Source: an uncultured Clostridia bacterium (GTDB lineage Bacteria > Bacillota > Clostridia > Oscillospirales > Acutalibacteraceae). Taken from it: a stretch of 64,000 bases of DNA. The DNA lies in NCBI GenBank assembly GCA_937892525.1, contig CALAEV010000033.1:1-64000 (forward strand), read 5' to 3'. Shown here in pieces: positions 9,035 through 17,949 of this stretch; positions within the stretch are counted from its first letter, which is position 1, and every line of letters starts with the position of its first letter. A program made the translations under genes and the position numbers. The notes below the pieces were generated by a model, which ran no database searches, was not told the origin of the DNA, and saw nothing but the letters and a program-made list of their open reading frames with translations.

Positions 9035-10618
9035 ATGAATAAAAGAATTGTTGCTCTTTTTTGTGTGGCTGTGATAGTGATTGCTTCTTTCGCATCTTGC
9101 AAAAAAGAAGATACCACAAATAAATTCTTCGCTTGTGGAATTACTGAAATGCCAGAACATTTTGACCCACAGATTGCCGAAAGCGAAGTTGAGAAAATGA
9201 TATCTGTCAATACATTTGACGGTCTTTTTAAGCTTGACGAAAATAACACCCCCGTTAAATGTGCAGTTAAAGATTATAAAATCTCAACTGACGGACTTGT
9301 TTATACATTTTATCTTCGTGATGATATGCAGTATTACATTTCAAGTGGTGTAGAAGATTTTCTTGAAGAAAAAGGCGCGACAATCAATAAAAGTGTTACT
9401 GCAAAGGACTTTGCATTTGGTATAATTCGCGCATTACTCCCTGAAACTGATGCTCCTGATTTTGAACTTTTAAGTGCAATTAAAAACGCCGTAAAAGTCC
9501 ATAATGGCGAGTTAAGTGGTAATGAAGCAGGGGTTAAAGTAATTAATGATTATACGCTTGAAATTACTCTCGAAAGAAAAGATAGTAATTTCTTATATGC
9601 TCTCACTCAACCTGTGTCCTTCCCTTGTAATCAGCAGTTTTTTGAAATTACTGCAGGTAGATACGGATTAGATGAAGAATATATAATTTCAAATGGTGGA
9701 TTTTATCTTTCATCAATAAGTGAAGACAAAAATGCAGTTATAAATAAGAATACAGAATACAATGGTACATTTTCGGTGCTCCCAAGTGGAGTGGGCTTTT
9801 ATTTGAATGCAACAACACTTGATATTGCTAAAAAAGTTGATGACGGAACTTATGATGTAGGCTTTTTCTATGAGGATAAAGACATTGATGAATTAGGTCG
9901 CTCTGTTGTAAAAACTGAACTTAAAAATGTTGCTTGTTCCCTTGTTTTCAATATGGCAGACGAAACTATACAGAACAACAGTTTGAGAACAGGACTTGTA
10001 TCCTGCGTTGACATTTCTCTTGTTACTGAAAATCCATTAAAGTCAGTTTTACCGTCATATTATAATGTTGATAACAGTAAGTTGGAGTCACTTCCATACA
10101 ATATTGATGTTGCAAGAAATAATATGCTTAAGGCGTTTGATGAACTTAAAATCAAAACCCTTGATATAGAAATAATTTGCACTAAAAAGTATGAAAATAC
10201 TGCAAAAGCACTTGTAAACAACTGGCAGAAAAATATTGGCGTTGAGCTTAATGGTATTGTAACAGTTCTTGAAGAAGCAGATTTTAATAAGCGTGTTGCA
10301 GGTGATGATTTCCAAGTTGCAATCTGTTCGTTGACAGTTGATAGCAATAATCCGTCAGAGTTTTTATCAATGTTTACAACTGACAATGAAATGAACATTT
10401 CAAATTATAATTCGGACGAGTTTAACAGACTTGTTCGTGATTTAAAAAACTCACCAAACAACGAAAAAACAGTTTATTGTCAAAGCTATTTGCTTAAAAA
10501 CGCAGTTGTTTTACCACTTTTTGAGGAAGCAACGATTTATGCAGTTCATAAAGACGCAAGTGGAATTTATTTTAGTGGTGAAAGCAGCAATATGTATTTT
10601 TATAAAGCACAGAAATAG
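9035..10618 (+). CDS. Extracellular solute-binding lipoprotein, family 5 (oligopeptide type)
   Basis: Binding protein of about 527 residues of the DppA/OppA class. The N-terminus has a lipoprotein signal ending in the lipobox-like ASFASC, so it should be anchored outside the membrane. The mature part has the opening FDPQIAESE, the VTAKDFAFGI segment and the C-terminal two-lobe pattern of family 5. A TTG four codons upstream is possible, but the ATG at 9035 gives a standard signal. No permease or ATPase gene is adjacent, so it either works with a transporter encoded elsewhere or acts as an orphan receptor. The DUF1015 gene follows after 12 bases. Confidence 0.88.
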   Translation: MNKRIVALFCVAVIVIASFASCKKEDTTNKFFACGITEMPEHFDPQIAESEVEKMISVNTFDGLFKLDENNTPVKCAVKDYKISTDGLVYTFYLRDDMQYYISSGVEDFLEEKGATINKSVTAKDFAFGIIRALLPETDAPDFELLSAIKNAVKVHNGELSGNEAGVKVINDYTLEITLERKDSNFLYALTQPVSFPCNQQFFEITAGRYGLDEEYIISNGGFYLSSISEDKNAVINKNTEYNGTFSVLPSGVGFYLNATTLDIAKKVDDGTYDVGFFYEDKDIDELGRSVVKTELKNVACSLVFNMADETIQNNSLRTGLVSCVDISLVTENPLKSVLPSYYNVDNSKLESLPYNIDVARNNMLKAFDELKIKTLDIEIICTKKYENTAKALVNNWQKNIGVELNGIVTVLEEADFNKRVAGDDFQVAICSLTVDSNNPSEFLSMFTTDNEMNISNYNSDEFNRLVRDLKNSPNNEKTVYCQSYLLKNAVVLPLFEEATIYAVHKDASGIYFSGESSNMYFYKAQK

Positions 10619-10630
10619 GGAGGAATATAT

Positions 10631-11872
10631 ATGGCAGTATTAAAACCATTTAAGGCAGTAAGACCTAAAGATGAATACGCTTCACAGGTTGGTGCTTTGC
10701 CTTACGATGTTATGAATTCAGAAGAAGCAAGAGAAATGGTAAAAGATAAACCATACTCATTCTTGCATGTTGATAAAGCAGAGGTGGATTTGCCACTTGG
10801 TATTGATATATATTCAAAAGAAGTTTACGAAAAGGCAAAAGAAAATCTTGACGCATTAAGTGAAAAGGGTATTTGCAAACAAGATGAAAAACCAATGCTT
10901 TATATTTATCGTCAGATTATGAATGGTCGTCAGCAGACTGGTATTGTAGGTTGTACTGCAGTTGATGATTATATCAACAATGTAATTAAAAAGCACGAAT
11001 TTACAAGAGCCGATAAAGAAGCAGACCGTATCCGACACGTTGATACACTTGACGCAAATACAGGTCCTATTTTCTTAACACATCGTGAAAATAAGACAGT
11101 TTCAGATATTACAGAAAACTGGAAAAACACTCACGCACCTTGCTATGATTTCGTAAGTGATGACGGTGTTTCACAGACAGTATGGGTAATTGATGACGAC
11201 GCAGTTATTGACACTCTCGTTAAAGAATTCGCAGAAATTCCATATCTTTATATTGCTGACGGTCATCACAGATGCGCTTCTGCAGTGCGCGTAGGTCAGC
11301 GTAGAAGGGGAGAAGGCGAGTATGATAAAAATGCAGAATTTAACTTCTTCTTGTCAGTTATTTTCCCTTGCGACCAGTTAAAGATTATGGATTATAATCG
11401 AGTAATGGCAGACCTTAACGGCAACACAAGTGAAGAATTTATTGCAAAAATGAGCGAAAAATTTGTGGTAGAAGAAGCAACTACAAGCCCTTATGCACCA
11501 GAAGAACGTCATACATTTGGTATGTGTCTTGATAATAAGTGGTATAAGGTAACTGCAAAAGCAGAGTTTATCAATGAAAATGACCCTGTTGAATGCCTTG
11601 ATGTTTCAATCTTGCAAAATAATCTCATTACACCAATTCTTAATATTACAGACCCAAGAACAGATAAACGAATCGACTTTGTTGGTGGTATTCGTGGTCT
11701 GGGAGAATTAGAAAGAAGATGTGCTGAAGGAATGAAACTTGCATTCGCAATGTACCCAACTTCACTTAATGAACTTATGGATATTGCCGACGCAGGTCAG
11801 GTTATGCCACCAAAATCAACATGGTTTGAACCAAAACTCTTATCAGGATTATTTATTCATAAGTTATCATAA
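10631..11872 (+). CDS. DUF1015 family protein
   Basis: Conserved protein of 413 residues with the DUF1015 opening FKAVRPKDEYA, GALPYDVM and PYSFLHVDKAE. The central DGHHRCASA motif near residue 210 resembles the catalytic GHHR-type loop of the ParB/Srx fold, in which ADP-dependent serine kinases occur, so a small-molecule kinase role is possible but unproven. GGGAGG lies eight bases before the ATG. It is probably co-transcribed with the preceding binding protein. Its stop codon overlaps the first ATG of the RAYT reading frame as TAATG. Confidence 0.85.
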   Translation: MAVLKPFKAVRPKDEYASQVGALPYDVMNSEEAREMVKDKPYSFLHVDKAEVDLPLGIDIYSKEVYEKAKENLDALSEKGICKQDEKPMLYIYRQIMNGRQQTGIVGCTAVDDYINNVIKKHEFTRADKEADRIRHVDTLDANTGPIFLTHRENKTVSDITENWKNTHAPCYDFVSDDGVSQTVWVIDDDAVIDTLVKEFAEIPYLYIADGHHRCASAVRVGQRRRGEGEYDKNAEFNFFLSVIFPCDQLKIMDYNRVMADLNGNTSEEFIAKMSEKFVVEEATTSPYAPEERHTFGMCLDNKWYKVTAKAEFINENDPVECLDVSILQNNLITPILNITDPRTDKRIDFVGGIRGLGELERRCAEGMKLAFAMYPTSLNELMDIADAGQVMPPKSTWFEPKLLSGLFIHKLS

Positions 11873-11991
11873 TGAACGAGTTGCCAAAAAGAAAGAATTT
11901 AAGATTAGAAAATTACAATTACAATGGAAATGGTTGTTATTTTATAACGATTTGTACTTATAATAAAACCCATTTGTTTGGCAGATATAAT

Positions 11992-12016
11992 GTAGGGGCG
12001 ATTCACTAATCGCCCG
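11992..12016 (+). repeat. REP hairpin inside the RAYT gene, copy 1
   Basis: GTAGG prefix followed by GGGCGATT/AATCGCCC paired around CACT. It differs by one base from the reverse complement of the copy at 12186-12211; that base creates the TAA stop. Confidence 0.85.
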
Positions 12017-12185
12017 AAAAACACGCTGAAAACAGATGCGTTGATTTGAATTTATACGGTCAAATTGTTGAAAATGCAATTATAAGATTACCTGAACGAT
12101 ATAATGAAATTGAAATTGTTAATCATATTGTAATGCCTAATCATATACATTTGCTTATTTCAATAAAGAATGATATTGATTCGGA

Positions 12186-12211
12186 GCGGGCGATTCGTGA
12201 ATCGCCCCTAC
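12186..12211 (-). repeat. REP hairpin inside the RAYT gene, copy 2 (inverted)
   Basis: GGGCGATT and AATCGCCC pair around CGTG, ending in CCTAC, the reverse of the GTAGG prefix of copy 1. The two copies form an inverted pair about 170 bases apart. Confidence 0.85.
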
Positions 12212-12417
12212 AACGCACTTTGTTATCAAAATCAATTGGTTATCTTAAAATGAACGTGAGCAAAGAAATTCATAAATTAAATCCTTTGATTGATGTATGG
12301 CAAAGGGGTTATATAGACCACATAATTCGTAATCAAACGGATTTTGAATATCATTGGAACTATATGGAATACAATGCGTTGAAAGAATATAAATAAAAAC
12401 CGTTGGGATGTGATAAA

Positions 12418-12969
12418 ATGCGCGAAAATGAGCACGATAGCGAAAAGTATTTATTGCCATACGAAACAGGTTCAAAAAGCATAACAAAAATGTTGCCGAT
12501 ACTATTGGCGATGCTATTTTGCTTATCAATTCCAGGGTTTCCTATATGTATAATAATTCGTAATATCATTAGAGATGGAATAGAAAAAGATTTTCTTAAT
12601 AATTTCTTGTGTATTATTCTTTTTGGCTCGTTTTTTGTGTTCTTTATTTATATTTTTACTTTTGCAGCTCATACTAAAATGGTTATTGATTTTGACCGAA
12701 TGGAAATATGCTCTATTTTAAGAACGAAAGTAATTTATTGGGATGAAATCGAAAATCTAAATACTTGGGTAATAAAGCCACCTAATACAAGATATAATCG
12801 TGGTTATAATACTGGCAAGTTTATTAAATTAACTTATTGCAAAAAAGGTTCGCACAAAAAGAAAACCGTTCAGATAGGAACTACCGACGAAAACTGCGAA
12901 ATATTAAAAAACACAATATGGTATGCTTATGCGAAATATCATCCTGAATGCAGACAAGGGATTGAGTAA
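12418..12969 (+). CDS. Hypothetical membrane protein with two helices and PH-like tail
   Basis: I do not recognise this protein of about 183 residues. Two hydrophobic segments (roughly residues 25-50 and 60-90) are followed by a soluble region containing MVIDFDRMEICSIL, a conserved-looking VIYWDEIENL and a beta-rich stretch. This pattern resembles bacterial PH-like membrane proteins, in which a short beta-barrel follows two membrane helices. The ATG at 12418 is chosen over a TTG at 12403, which would add five residues. A terminator follows at 12989. Confidence 0.6.
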   Translation: MRENEHDSEKYLLPYETGSKSITKMLPILLAMLFCLSIPGFPICIIIRNIIRDGIEKDFLNNFLCIILFGSFFVFFIYIFTFAAHTKMVIDFDRMEICSILRTKVIYWDEIENLNTWVIKPPNTRYNRGYNTGKFIKLTYCKKGSHKKKTVQIGTTDENCEILKNTIWYAYAKYHPECRQGIE

Positions 12970-12988
12970 TATTATATAACAATAAAAC

Positions 12989-13022
12989 AACGGTGGGGTT
13001 TACTTTCACCGTTATTTTATTG
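12989..13022 (+). terminator. Terminator after the 12418 gene
   Basis: AACGGTG and CACCGTT pair around an 11-base loop, flanked by A-rich and T-rich tracts. Confidence 0.75.
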
Positions 13023-13100
13023 TCAATTTGCACAAAAACATATGTGACAAATTGTAAATTTGTGCCAAAGGACGAAAGTTAAAAATTTAACAATTTAATA

Positions 13101-13129
13101 TTGACTTTGCCTTTTTGCTATTGTAATAT
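13101..13129 (+). promoter_or_regulatory. Promoter of the YczE-family gene
   Basis: TTGACT at 13101-13106, a 17-base spacer and TAATAT at 13124-13129, about 60 bases before the start codon. Confidence 0.65.
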
Positions 13130-13191
13130 ATTCACAAATCAAAGCGTATTTGATTGTGCAAAATACATAAAGAAAAGGCGAATACTCAAAA

Positions 13192-13920
13192 ATGGCAAAA
13201 ATCTTAAAACAAATGAATCCAATTAAACTTATTTCACAGAAAGACGGAGCAAAAAGAATAGCAATAATGTTTATGAGCATTTTGCTTATGGGTTTTGCAG
13301 TTTCTATTTTTTCATATTCAGGAATGGGTGTTGACCCATTTACAGCACTTAATATGAGTATAAGTGCAAAATTCGGTATCAGCTTCGGCTTTTTACAGAT
13401 GTGCGTGAATGGTATTGTGCTTGTATTAGTGGCACTTACTGCAGACAGACTAATAAATGTTGGCACAATTGTAAATATGGTAGGTGTTGGTTATGTGTGC
13501 GAGTTTTTCACAAGCTTTTATAATCAGTTTTTACCAAAAGAAAATCCATTTGCAGTAAGACTTGTACTTATGGTGTTAGGTGTATTCCTTTTAAGTCTTT
13601 CAGCCTCACTTTATTTTAACTGTAATGTAGGCGTTTCACCTTATGACGCATTAGGATTTGTAATGGAAGAAAAAATAAAAGTTAAGTATAGATGGTGTAG
13701 AGTTGCAACTGACCTTATTTGTACATTAGTAGCTTTCTTGCTTGGTGGTCCAATAGGTATAGGTACTGTTGTTACTGCCTTCTTTATGGGACCTGTAATT
13801 TCATTCTGTGACCATACAATTTCAAAGAAAGTGCTTCAGGCAAGATATAGATTTTTACACCACTTCACAGTTATAAGATATTACGATTTCAGTTATATGC
13901 AGGATAATCGAATAGCATAA
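13192..13920 (+). CDS. YczE/YyaS/YitT family integral membrane protein
   Basis: Membrane protein of 242 residues with five predicted helices. The YczE-like signature is seen in SYSGMGVDPFTALNMSIS and its internal echo NVGVSPYDALGFV, and in a GGPIGIGTVVTAFFMGP segment near the end. Members of this family are putative membrane proteins of unsettled function, often near transport or antibiotic genes. AAGGCGA precedes the ATG. It is a single-gene unit with its own promoter and terminator. Confidence 0.85.
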   Translation: MAKILKQMNPIKLISQKDGAKRIAIMFMSILLMGFAVSIFSYSGMGVDPFTALNMSISAKFGISFGFLQMCVNGIVLVLVALTADRLINVGTIVNMVGVGYVCEFFTSFYNQFLPKENPFAVRLVLMVLGVFLLSLSASLYFNCNVGVSPYDALGFVMEEKIKVKYRWCRVATDLICTLVAFLLGGPIGIGTVVTAFFMGPVISFCDHTISKKVLQARYRFLHHFTVIRYYDFSYMQDNRIA

Positions 13921-13948
13921 CTTTTTTCGTAATATTTCGAGGCACTTT

Positions 13949-13962
13949 ACACATTGTCTTGC
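13949..13962. repeat. Dispersed repeat, copy 1
   Basis: ACACATTGTCTTGC followed by A-rich DNA; the same 14 bases recur at 23992-24005. Both copies lie between a gene end and a GC-rich terminator hairpin. Confidence 0.5.
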
Positions 13963-13993
13963 AAAAAATTATATTCAGAATATATTTATTCAG

Positions 13994-14021
13994 GGTGGAG
14001 GCTTGCCTCCACCATTTTTTT
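13994..14021 (+). terminator. Terminator after the YczE-family gene
   Basis: GGTGGAGG and CCTCCACC pair around CTTG, followed by seven T residues after an A. Confidence 0.88.
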
Positions 14022-14141
14022 ATGCAATAAACAAGAAAACTTTATAAATCTTTATTTGATATATTTCTTTCAAAAGATAACAAATAAATATTGACATAAT
14101 AGGTCGAATATGGCAAAATATTATCAAAGGGAGGATTTATT

Positions 14142-14948
14142 ATGGATAATAAAAAAATAGTAAAAATCGTTATACTTGCAGTTGTTGTTCTTATTGTTGG
14201 TGTGCTTGTTTTCTCAAGCTTTACAGTTGTTTCAGCAGGTCACACAGGCGTTGTGCTTACATTTGGAGCAGTTGAAGATACTGTACTTGATGAAGGCTTG
14301 CACTTCAAAATCCCATTTATTCAAAGAGTAGTACAGATTAACAACCGTACTCAGAAAATCGAAACTGAGGGTTCTGCATCATCAAAAGACTTGCAGATTG
14401 TTTCTTATGTTGTTGCAGTAAACTACCATGTAAACGATGATTCTTCTGCATCACTTTACCAGAATGTTGGTACAGATTACGGTTCGGTTATTGTTGTTCC
14501 TGCAATTCAGGAAAGTATTAAGGCAGTTTCAGCACAATATACTGCTGAAGAGCTTATTACAAAGCGTCAGGCAGTAGGCGACCAGATTAAAGATGCGTTG
14601 TCAGAAAAAATCAATCAGTATGGTCTTACAGTTGAAATTTTCAATATCGTGAATTTTGATTTCTCTGAAGAATTCAATGCAGCAGTTGAGGCAAAACAGA
14701 CTGCTCAACAGAATGCTTTAAAAGCAGAACAAGACCTTGCTCGTATTGAAGTTGAGGCAAAACAAAAGATTACTCAGGCAGAGGCAGAAGCAGAAAGTAT
14801 TCGTCTTATTCAAGAAGCACTTGCAAAATCGCCTGACTATGTTGATTACATAAAATGGAATAAGTGGAATGGCGAATTACCAACTGTAATGGGCGACAGT
14901 GGCGTACTTATCAGTATGGATGAGCTTGAAGGCAAGAATAATTCATAA
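14142..14948 (+). CDS. SPFH/Band 7 (prohibitin-type) membrane protein
   Basis: Membrane scaffold protein of 268 residues. An N-terminal helix (about residues 7-28) is followed by the SPFH domain with VSAGHTGVVLTFGAVED and DEGLHFKIPFIQ, then a charged Ala/Glu-rich coiled coil (about 185-225), and ends in a short prohibitin-like tail. Such proteins form large rings at the membrane and can hold or regulate proteases such as FtsH. GGGAGG precedes the ATG, and a TTGACA at 14091 may be the -35 box, though no good -10 follows. It is a single-gene unit closed by a two-way terminator. Confidence 0.92.
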   Translation: MDNKKIVKIVILAVVVLIVGVLVFSSFTVVSAGHTGVVLTFGAVEDTVLDEGLHFKIPFIQRVVQINNRTQKIETEGSASSKDLQIVSYVVAVNYHVNDDSSASLYQNVGTDYGSVIVVPAIQESIKAVSAQYTAEELITKRQAVGDQIKDALSEKINQYGLTVEIFNIVNFDFSEEFNAAVEAKQTAQQNALKAEQDLARIEVEAKQKITQAEAEAESIRLIQEALAKSPDYVDYIKWNKWNGELPTVMGDSGVLISMDELEGKNNS

Positions 14949-14961
14949 ATAAGCAAAACAA

Positions 14962-14995
14962 AAAGGGTACTCGATTGAGTACCCTTAATTTTTTG
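14962..14995 (+). terminator. Two-way terminator between convergent genes
   Basis: AAGGGTACTC and GAGTACCCTT pair around GATT, flanked by A residues on the left and TTAATTTTTT on the right. Confidence 0.9.
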
Positions 14996-15000
14996 TCCAA

Positions 15001-16458
15001 TTATTTATGTGCATTACAACAAGAACAATCGCCTGTGCAACCACCAAATTCTTTTTTACCTTCTTCTGTATCTCTGTAATACTGGGTGTGAGTATCTCTG
15101 TGGTTTGTACTATTCCAGATTTCTTCTGCAATAGGTGCCCATTCTTTTGCATACTCATCACATTTACTACAAAGCTCGTCTGCACTTTCCTGACGGATTA
15201 AGTCAGAAGATTTCGCGCCTGTTTCCTTGATAAGTTCGCGAAGTCTTTCGGGATTTTCAAGCATTGGGCAAGGACGAAGATGGTTATCGTTAAACGGCTG
15301 ATTTTTATAATAAGCCATAAACAACGGACTTTGCAATGCCTCAAGTAATGTGTGAGTACGAATGTTTGAGTCAGAGAAGTGAATAAACACACAAGGTTCA
15401 ATATCGCCTGCAGAGTTTACATGGAAGTAGTTTCTGCCACCTGCAATACAACCACCAACATATTCACCGTCATTCTGGAAGTCCATAATAAAAATAGGCT
15501 TACCTGTTTCACCGTTACGCATTTTCTTGTTCCAGAAATAAAGTTCTTTTCTTTGTTCTGGTGTAGGAATAAGCTCTTTATCTGCACCGTGACCTACCGG
15601 CATATAGTTAAAGTTGAGCATATATTTTGCGCCTTTGCCGATAATAAAATCAACAAACTCATCACTTGTAACAGTAGGTAAATTTTTTCTTGTATAGCAA
15701 ACAGATACACCAAAAAGACATTTTTTCTTTTTAAGTAAATCCATTGCTTTGAGTGTGGTCTGGTATGCACCTGCACCACGACGCCAGTCGTTTGATTCTT
15801 CATTACCCTCAAGGCTTAATGCAAGGGTAATATTACCACATTCATTTATAGCGTCACAAAGAGCCTCGTCAACCAAGGTTGCATTTGTGAAAATAAGGAA
15901 AATACAATCTTTATTGTTTCTGCAGATTTCAAGAACTTCTTTTTTCTTAATAAGTGGCTCGCCACCTGTAAGCCAATAGAAGTGGCAACCTAACTCCTTA
16001 CCCTGACTCACGATGCTTTGCATTTCTTCAGGACTTAAATTAAGGTGATGACCATACTCTGCCGACCAACAACCTTTACAGTTAAGATTACAAGCAGAGG
16101 TAGGGTCAAAAAGAATGTTGAAAGGAATATTGCATTTGTATTTTTCACGGTTTGCTCGTACTGCTTTTGTGCCGTAATAACCTGCATCAATACCAAAAGA
16201 AAGAAGCATCTGTTTAACAACATTTCTGTCAATGTCATTAAGAATACTTAAAGCAAACTGAGTCCACACATTGTCTTTATCAAGAGCCATTTCCTGAAAC
16301 TTCTTAAAATTTTCAGGTGGGAAAATCTTGTTAAAGATAGGTTCAATCTTATGACTTAATTTTACAATATTAGCGTGTGGGTCTTTATCCACATATTTAA
16401 GTAATCTGTCAAGGGCTATGCCAAGACTTTTCTTTTGAAGATTGTAAACTACTTTCAT
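15001..16458 (-). CDS. Radical SAM protein with C-terminal cysteine cluster
   Basis: Iron-sulfur enzyme of about 485 residues using S-adenosylmethionine. The cluster motif is SACNLNCKGC with cysteines near 123, 127 and 130, followed by WLTGGEPL. Cysteine-rich C-terminal regions (GGCIAGG, PCPM, LCSKCDEY) fit an extra SPASM-type cluster. The tail ends in a further CTGDCSCCNAHK cluster that may bind another metal. An upstream ATG at 16473 sits on the AAAGGAAG ribosome site, so the ATG at 16458 is preferred. No peptide substrate gene or partner is adjacent. The substrate cannot be named; relatives are annotated only as radical SAM proteins. Confidence 0.88.
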   Translation of the reverse strand: MKVVYNLQKKSLGIALDRLLKYVDKDPHANIVKLSHKIEPIFNKIFPPENFKKFQEMALDKDNVWTQFALSILNDIDRNVVKQMLLSFGIDAGYYGTKAVRANREKYKCNIPFNILFDPTSACNLNCKGCWSAEYGHHLNLSPEEMQSIVSQGKELGCHFYWLTGGEPLIKKKEVLEICRNNKDCIFLIFTNATLVDEALCDAINECGNITLALSLEGNEESNDWRRGAGAYQTTLKAMDLLKKKKCLFGVSVCYTRKNLPTVTSDEFVDFIIGKGAKYMLNFNYMPVGHGADKELIPTPEQRKELYFWNKKMRNGETGKPIFIMDFQNDGEYVGGCIAGGRNYFHVNSAGDIEPCVFIHFSDSNIRTHTLLEALQSPLFMAYYKNQPFNDNHLRPCPMLENPERLRELIKETGAKSSDLIRQESADELCSKCDEYAKEWAPIAEEIWNSTNHRDTHTQYYRDTEEGKKEFGGCTGDCSCCNAHK

Positions 16459-16498
16459 AATGCTTCCTTTCATAGTTTTTAGAAATCATACATTACAT

Positions 16499-16527
16499 AT
16501 TTTATTGTAATTTCAAAACAAAGTCAA
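16499..16527 (-). promoter_or_regulatory. Promoter of the radical SAM gene
   Basis: Read on the reverse strand: TTGACT (16527-16522), a 17-base spacer and TAAAAT (16504-16499). Confidence 0.65.
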
Positions 16528-16668
16528 CAATTTATTTTTTGATTTATTATATTTTAGTCATTTTAAGGGAAAAATAAACAGAAATGAAAATAAATTATTA
16601 AAATAGTAGAAAAAAATTGTAAAATATGGTATATTAAAATTTATCTATAATATAAGGGTGAAACTTAA

Positions 16669-17949
16669 ATGAACAGTAAATCTTATACTGAAATTGCAAA
16701 GGGTGTAAAACTTCTTTGCGTAAACAGTAACAAGTTCAAAACAAATTGTATTAAAGTAGATTTTTACTTGCCTATAAATGAGCAATTTCCGGCTCTTAAT
16801 GTACTTGCATCTCTTATGGGTCACACTTCAAAAAGATACAATACAGTAAAAACTTTCAACTCAAAGGTTGAGGGTATGTATGACGCTTGTTTTGACGCAT
16901 CAATTGCAACCATAGGTGAAAAGGTTAGAATGCGTTTTTCAATGGAAGTGCTTGACGACAAATTCACCCTTGACGGCAATCTTATTTCAGAAGAAGCAGT
17001 AGATTTTCTTGTTGATATACTTGCAAACCCTAATTGTGACGAGAATGGCTTTGACGAAGAATTTACGGCTCGCGAAATCAGATTTACTCTTGAAAATATT
17101 GAGGCCCTTAAAAATGATAAACGCGCTTATTCGGTAGCACGACTTCGTCAGCTAATGTGTGAAGATGAGCCTTACGGAATTGATCACGAAAAACTTGCTG
17201 AAAATGTTAAAAAACTTGACAGTAAAGCACTTTTAACTGCATATAAAAAGATGCTTACAGATTCAACTGTTGTAATTACTGCTTGTGGTAGTATTGATAG
17301 TGAAATGCTTGCAAACAAATTCAAGGATTTTGCCAACAATATTGAAAACAGAAACCCTTCAAAACTGGAAACAATTTTTGTTACAAAAGCCGATGGAATC
17401 CGTTATTTTACAGAAGAAATGGAAGTTAATCAGGCAAAGCTTGTTATGGGACTTCGTGCAGGTATGAATAATGCCAATGACAACTACTTCCCGTTACGAG
17501 TTATGACCGATATTTTTGGTGGTGGACCATATTCACGCCTTTTCCTTAATGTTCGTGAAAAAATGAGCCTTTGCTATTATTGTGGCGCAAGACTTGTGCG
17601 TGAAAAAGGTATAATTCTTATTCAAAGTGGTATTGAAGAAGAAAATTACGAAAAAGCAGTTAATGAAATTTTCAATCAACTTGAGATTATGAAAAAAGGC
17701 GAGTTTACTGACGAAGATTTTAATTCGTCTATTATTTCACTTTGCGATGCTTTCAAAGGTGTTGAAGATTCGCCTGTTGCAATTTGTAATTTTTACAGTT
17801 CACAAGATTTTGACGATGAAATTGTAAGTGGACCAGAGTTTGCAAAAAAGATTTCGCAGGTTACTCGTGAACAAGTTGTTGAGGTTGCAAAAAAAGTAAG
17901 CATTGACTCAGTTTATCTTCTTAAAGGGGAGGGTGCAGAAAATGAGTAA
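16669..17949 (+). CDS. M16-family peptidase-like protein (YmfF type, probably inactive partner)
   Basis: Protein of 426 residues with the two-domain M16 fold. The C-terminal half has the FGGGPYSRLFLNVREKMSLCYY motif used by M16 proteins for substrate binding. At the place where active members carry HxxEH it has MGHTSKRYNT, so zinc binding is lost. It overlaps the next, complete M16 gene by eight bases, matching known pairs such as ymfF-ymfH, in which one partner is degenerate. GGGTGA lies before the ATG. The pair probably forms a heterodimeric zinc protease. Confidence 0.88.
   Translation: MNSKSYTEIAKGVKLLCVNSNKFKTNCIKVDFYLPINEQFPALNVLASLMGHTSKRYNTVKTFNSKVEGMYDACFDASIATIGEKVRMRFSMEVLDDKFTLDGNLISEEAVDFLVDILANPNCDENGFDEEFTAREIRFTLENIEALKNDKRAYSVARLRQLMCEDEPYGIDHEKLAENVKKLDSKALLTAYKKMLTDSTVVITACGSIDSEMLANKFKDFANNIENRNPSKLETIFVTKADGIRYFTEEMEVNQAKLVMGLRAGMNNANDNYFPLRVMTDIFGGGPYSRLFLNVREKMSLCYYCGARLVREKGIILIQSGIEEENYEKAVNEIFNQLEIMKKGEFTDEDFNSSIISLCDAFKGVEDSPVAICNFYSSQDFDDEIVSGPEFAKKISQVTREQVVEVAKKVSIDSVYLLKGEGAENE

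Larger units (their letters stand above)
11872..12396 (+). pseudogene. REP-associated tyrosine transposase (RAYT, Y1 family) with in-frame stop
   Basis: The frame opens with the RAYT N-terminus (KRKNLRLENY, GCYFITICTYNKTHLFG). It is stopped by TAA at 12007-12009 and stays open in the same frame to 12396, giving a 174-codon gene of normal family length. The HUH motif is MPNHIHLLI. The family's usual tyrosine before DHIIR appears to be isoleucine here (GYIDHIIR), so the enzyme may be inactive in two ways. The stop lies in a REP hairpin embedded in the gene (11992-12016); a second inverted REP is at 12186-12211 and is translated in frame as AIRESPLQR. RAYTs are thought to mobilise REP sequences. 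Confidence 0.85.
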
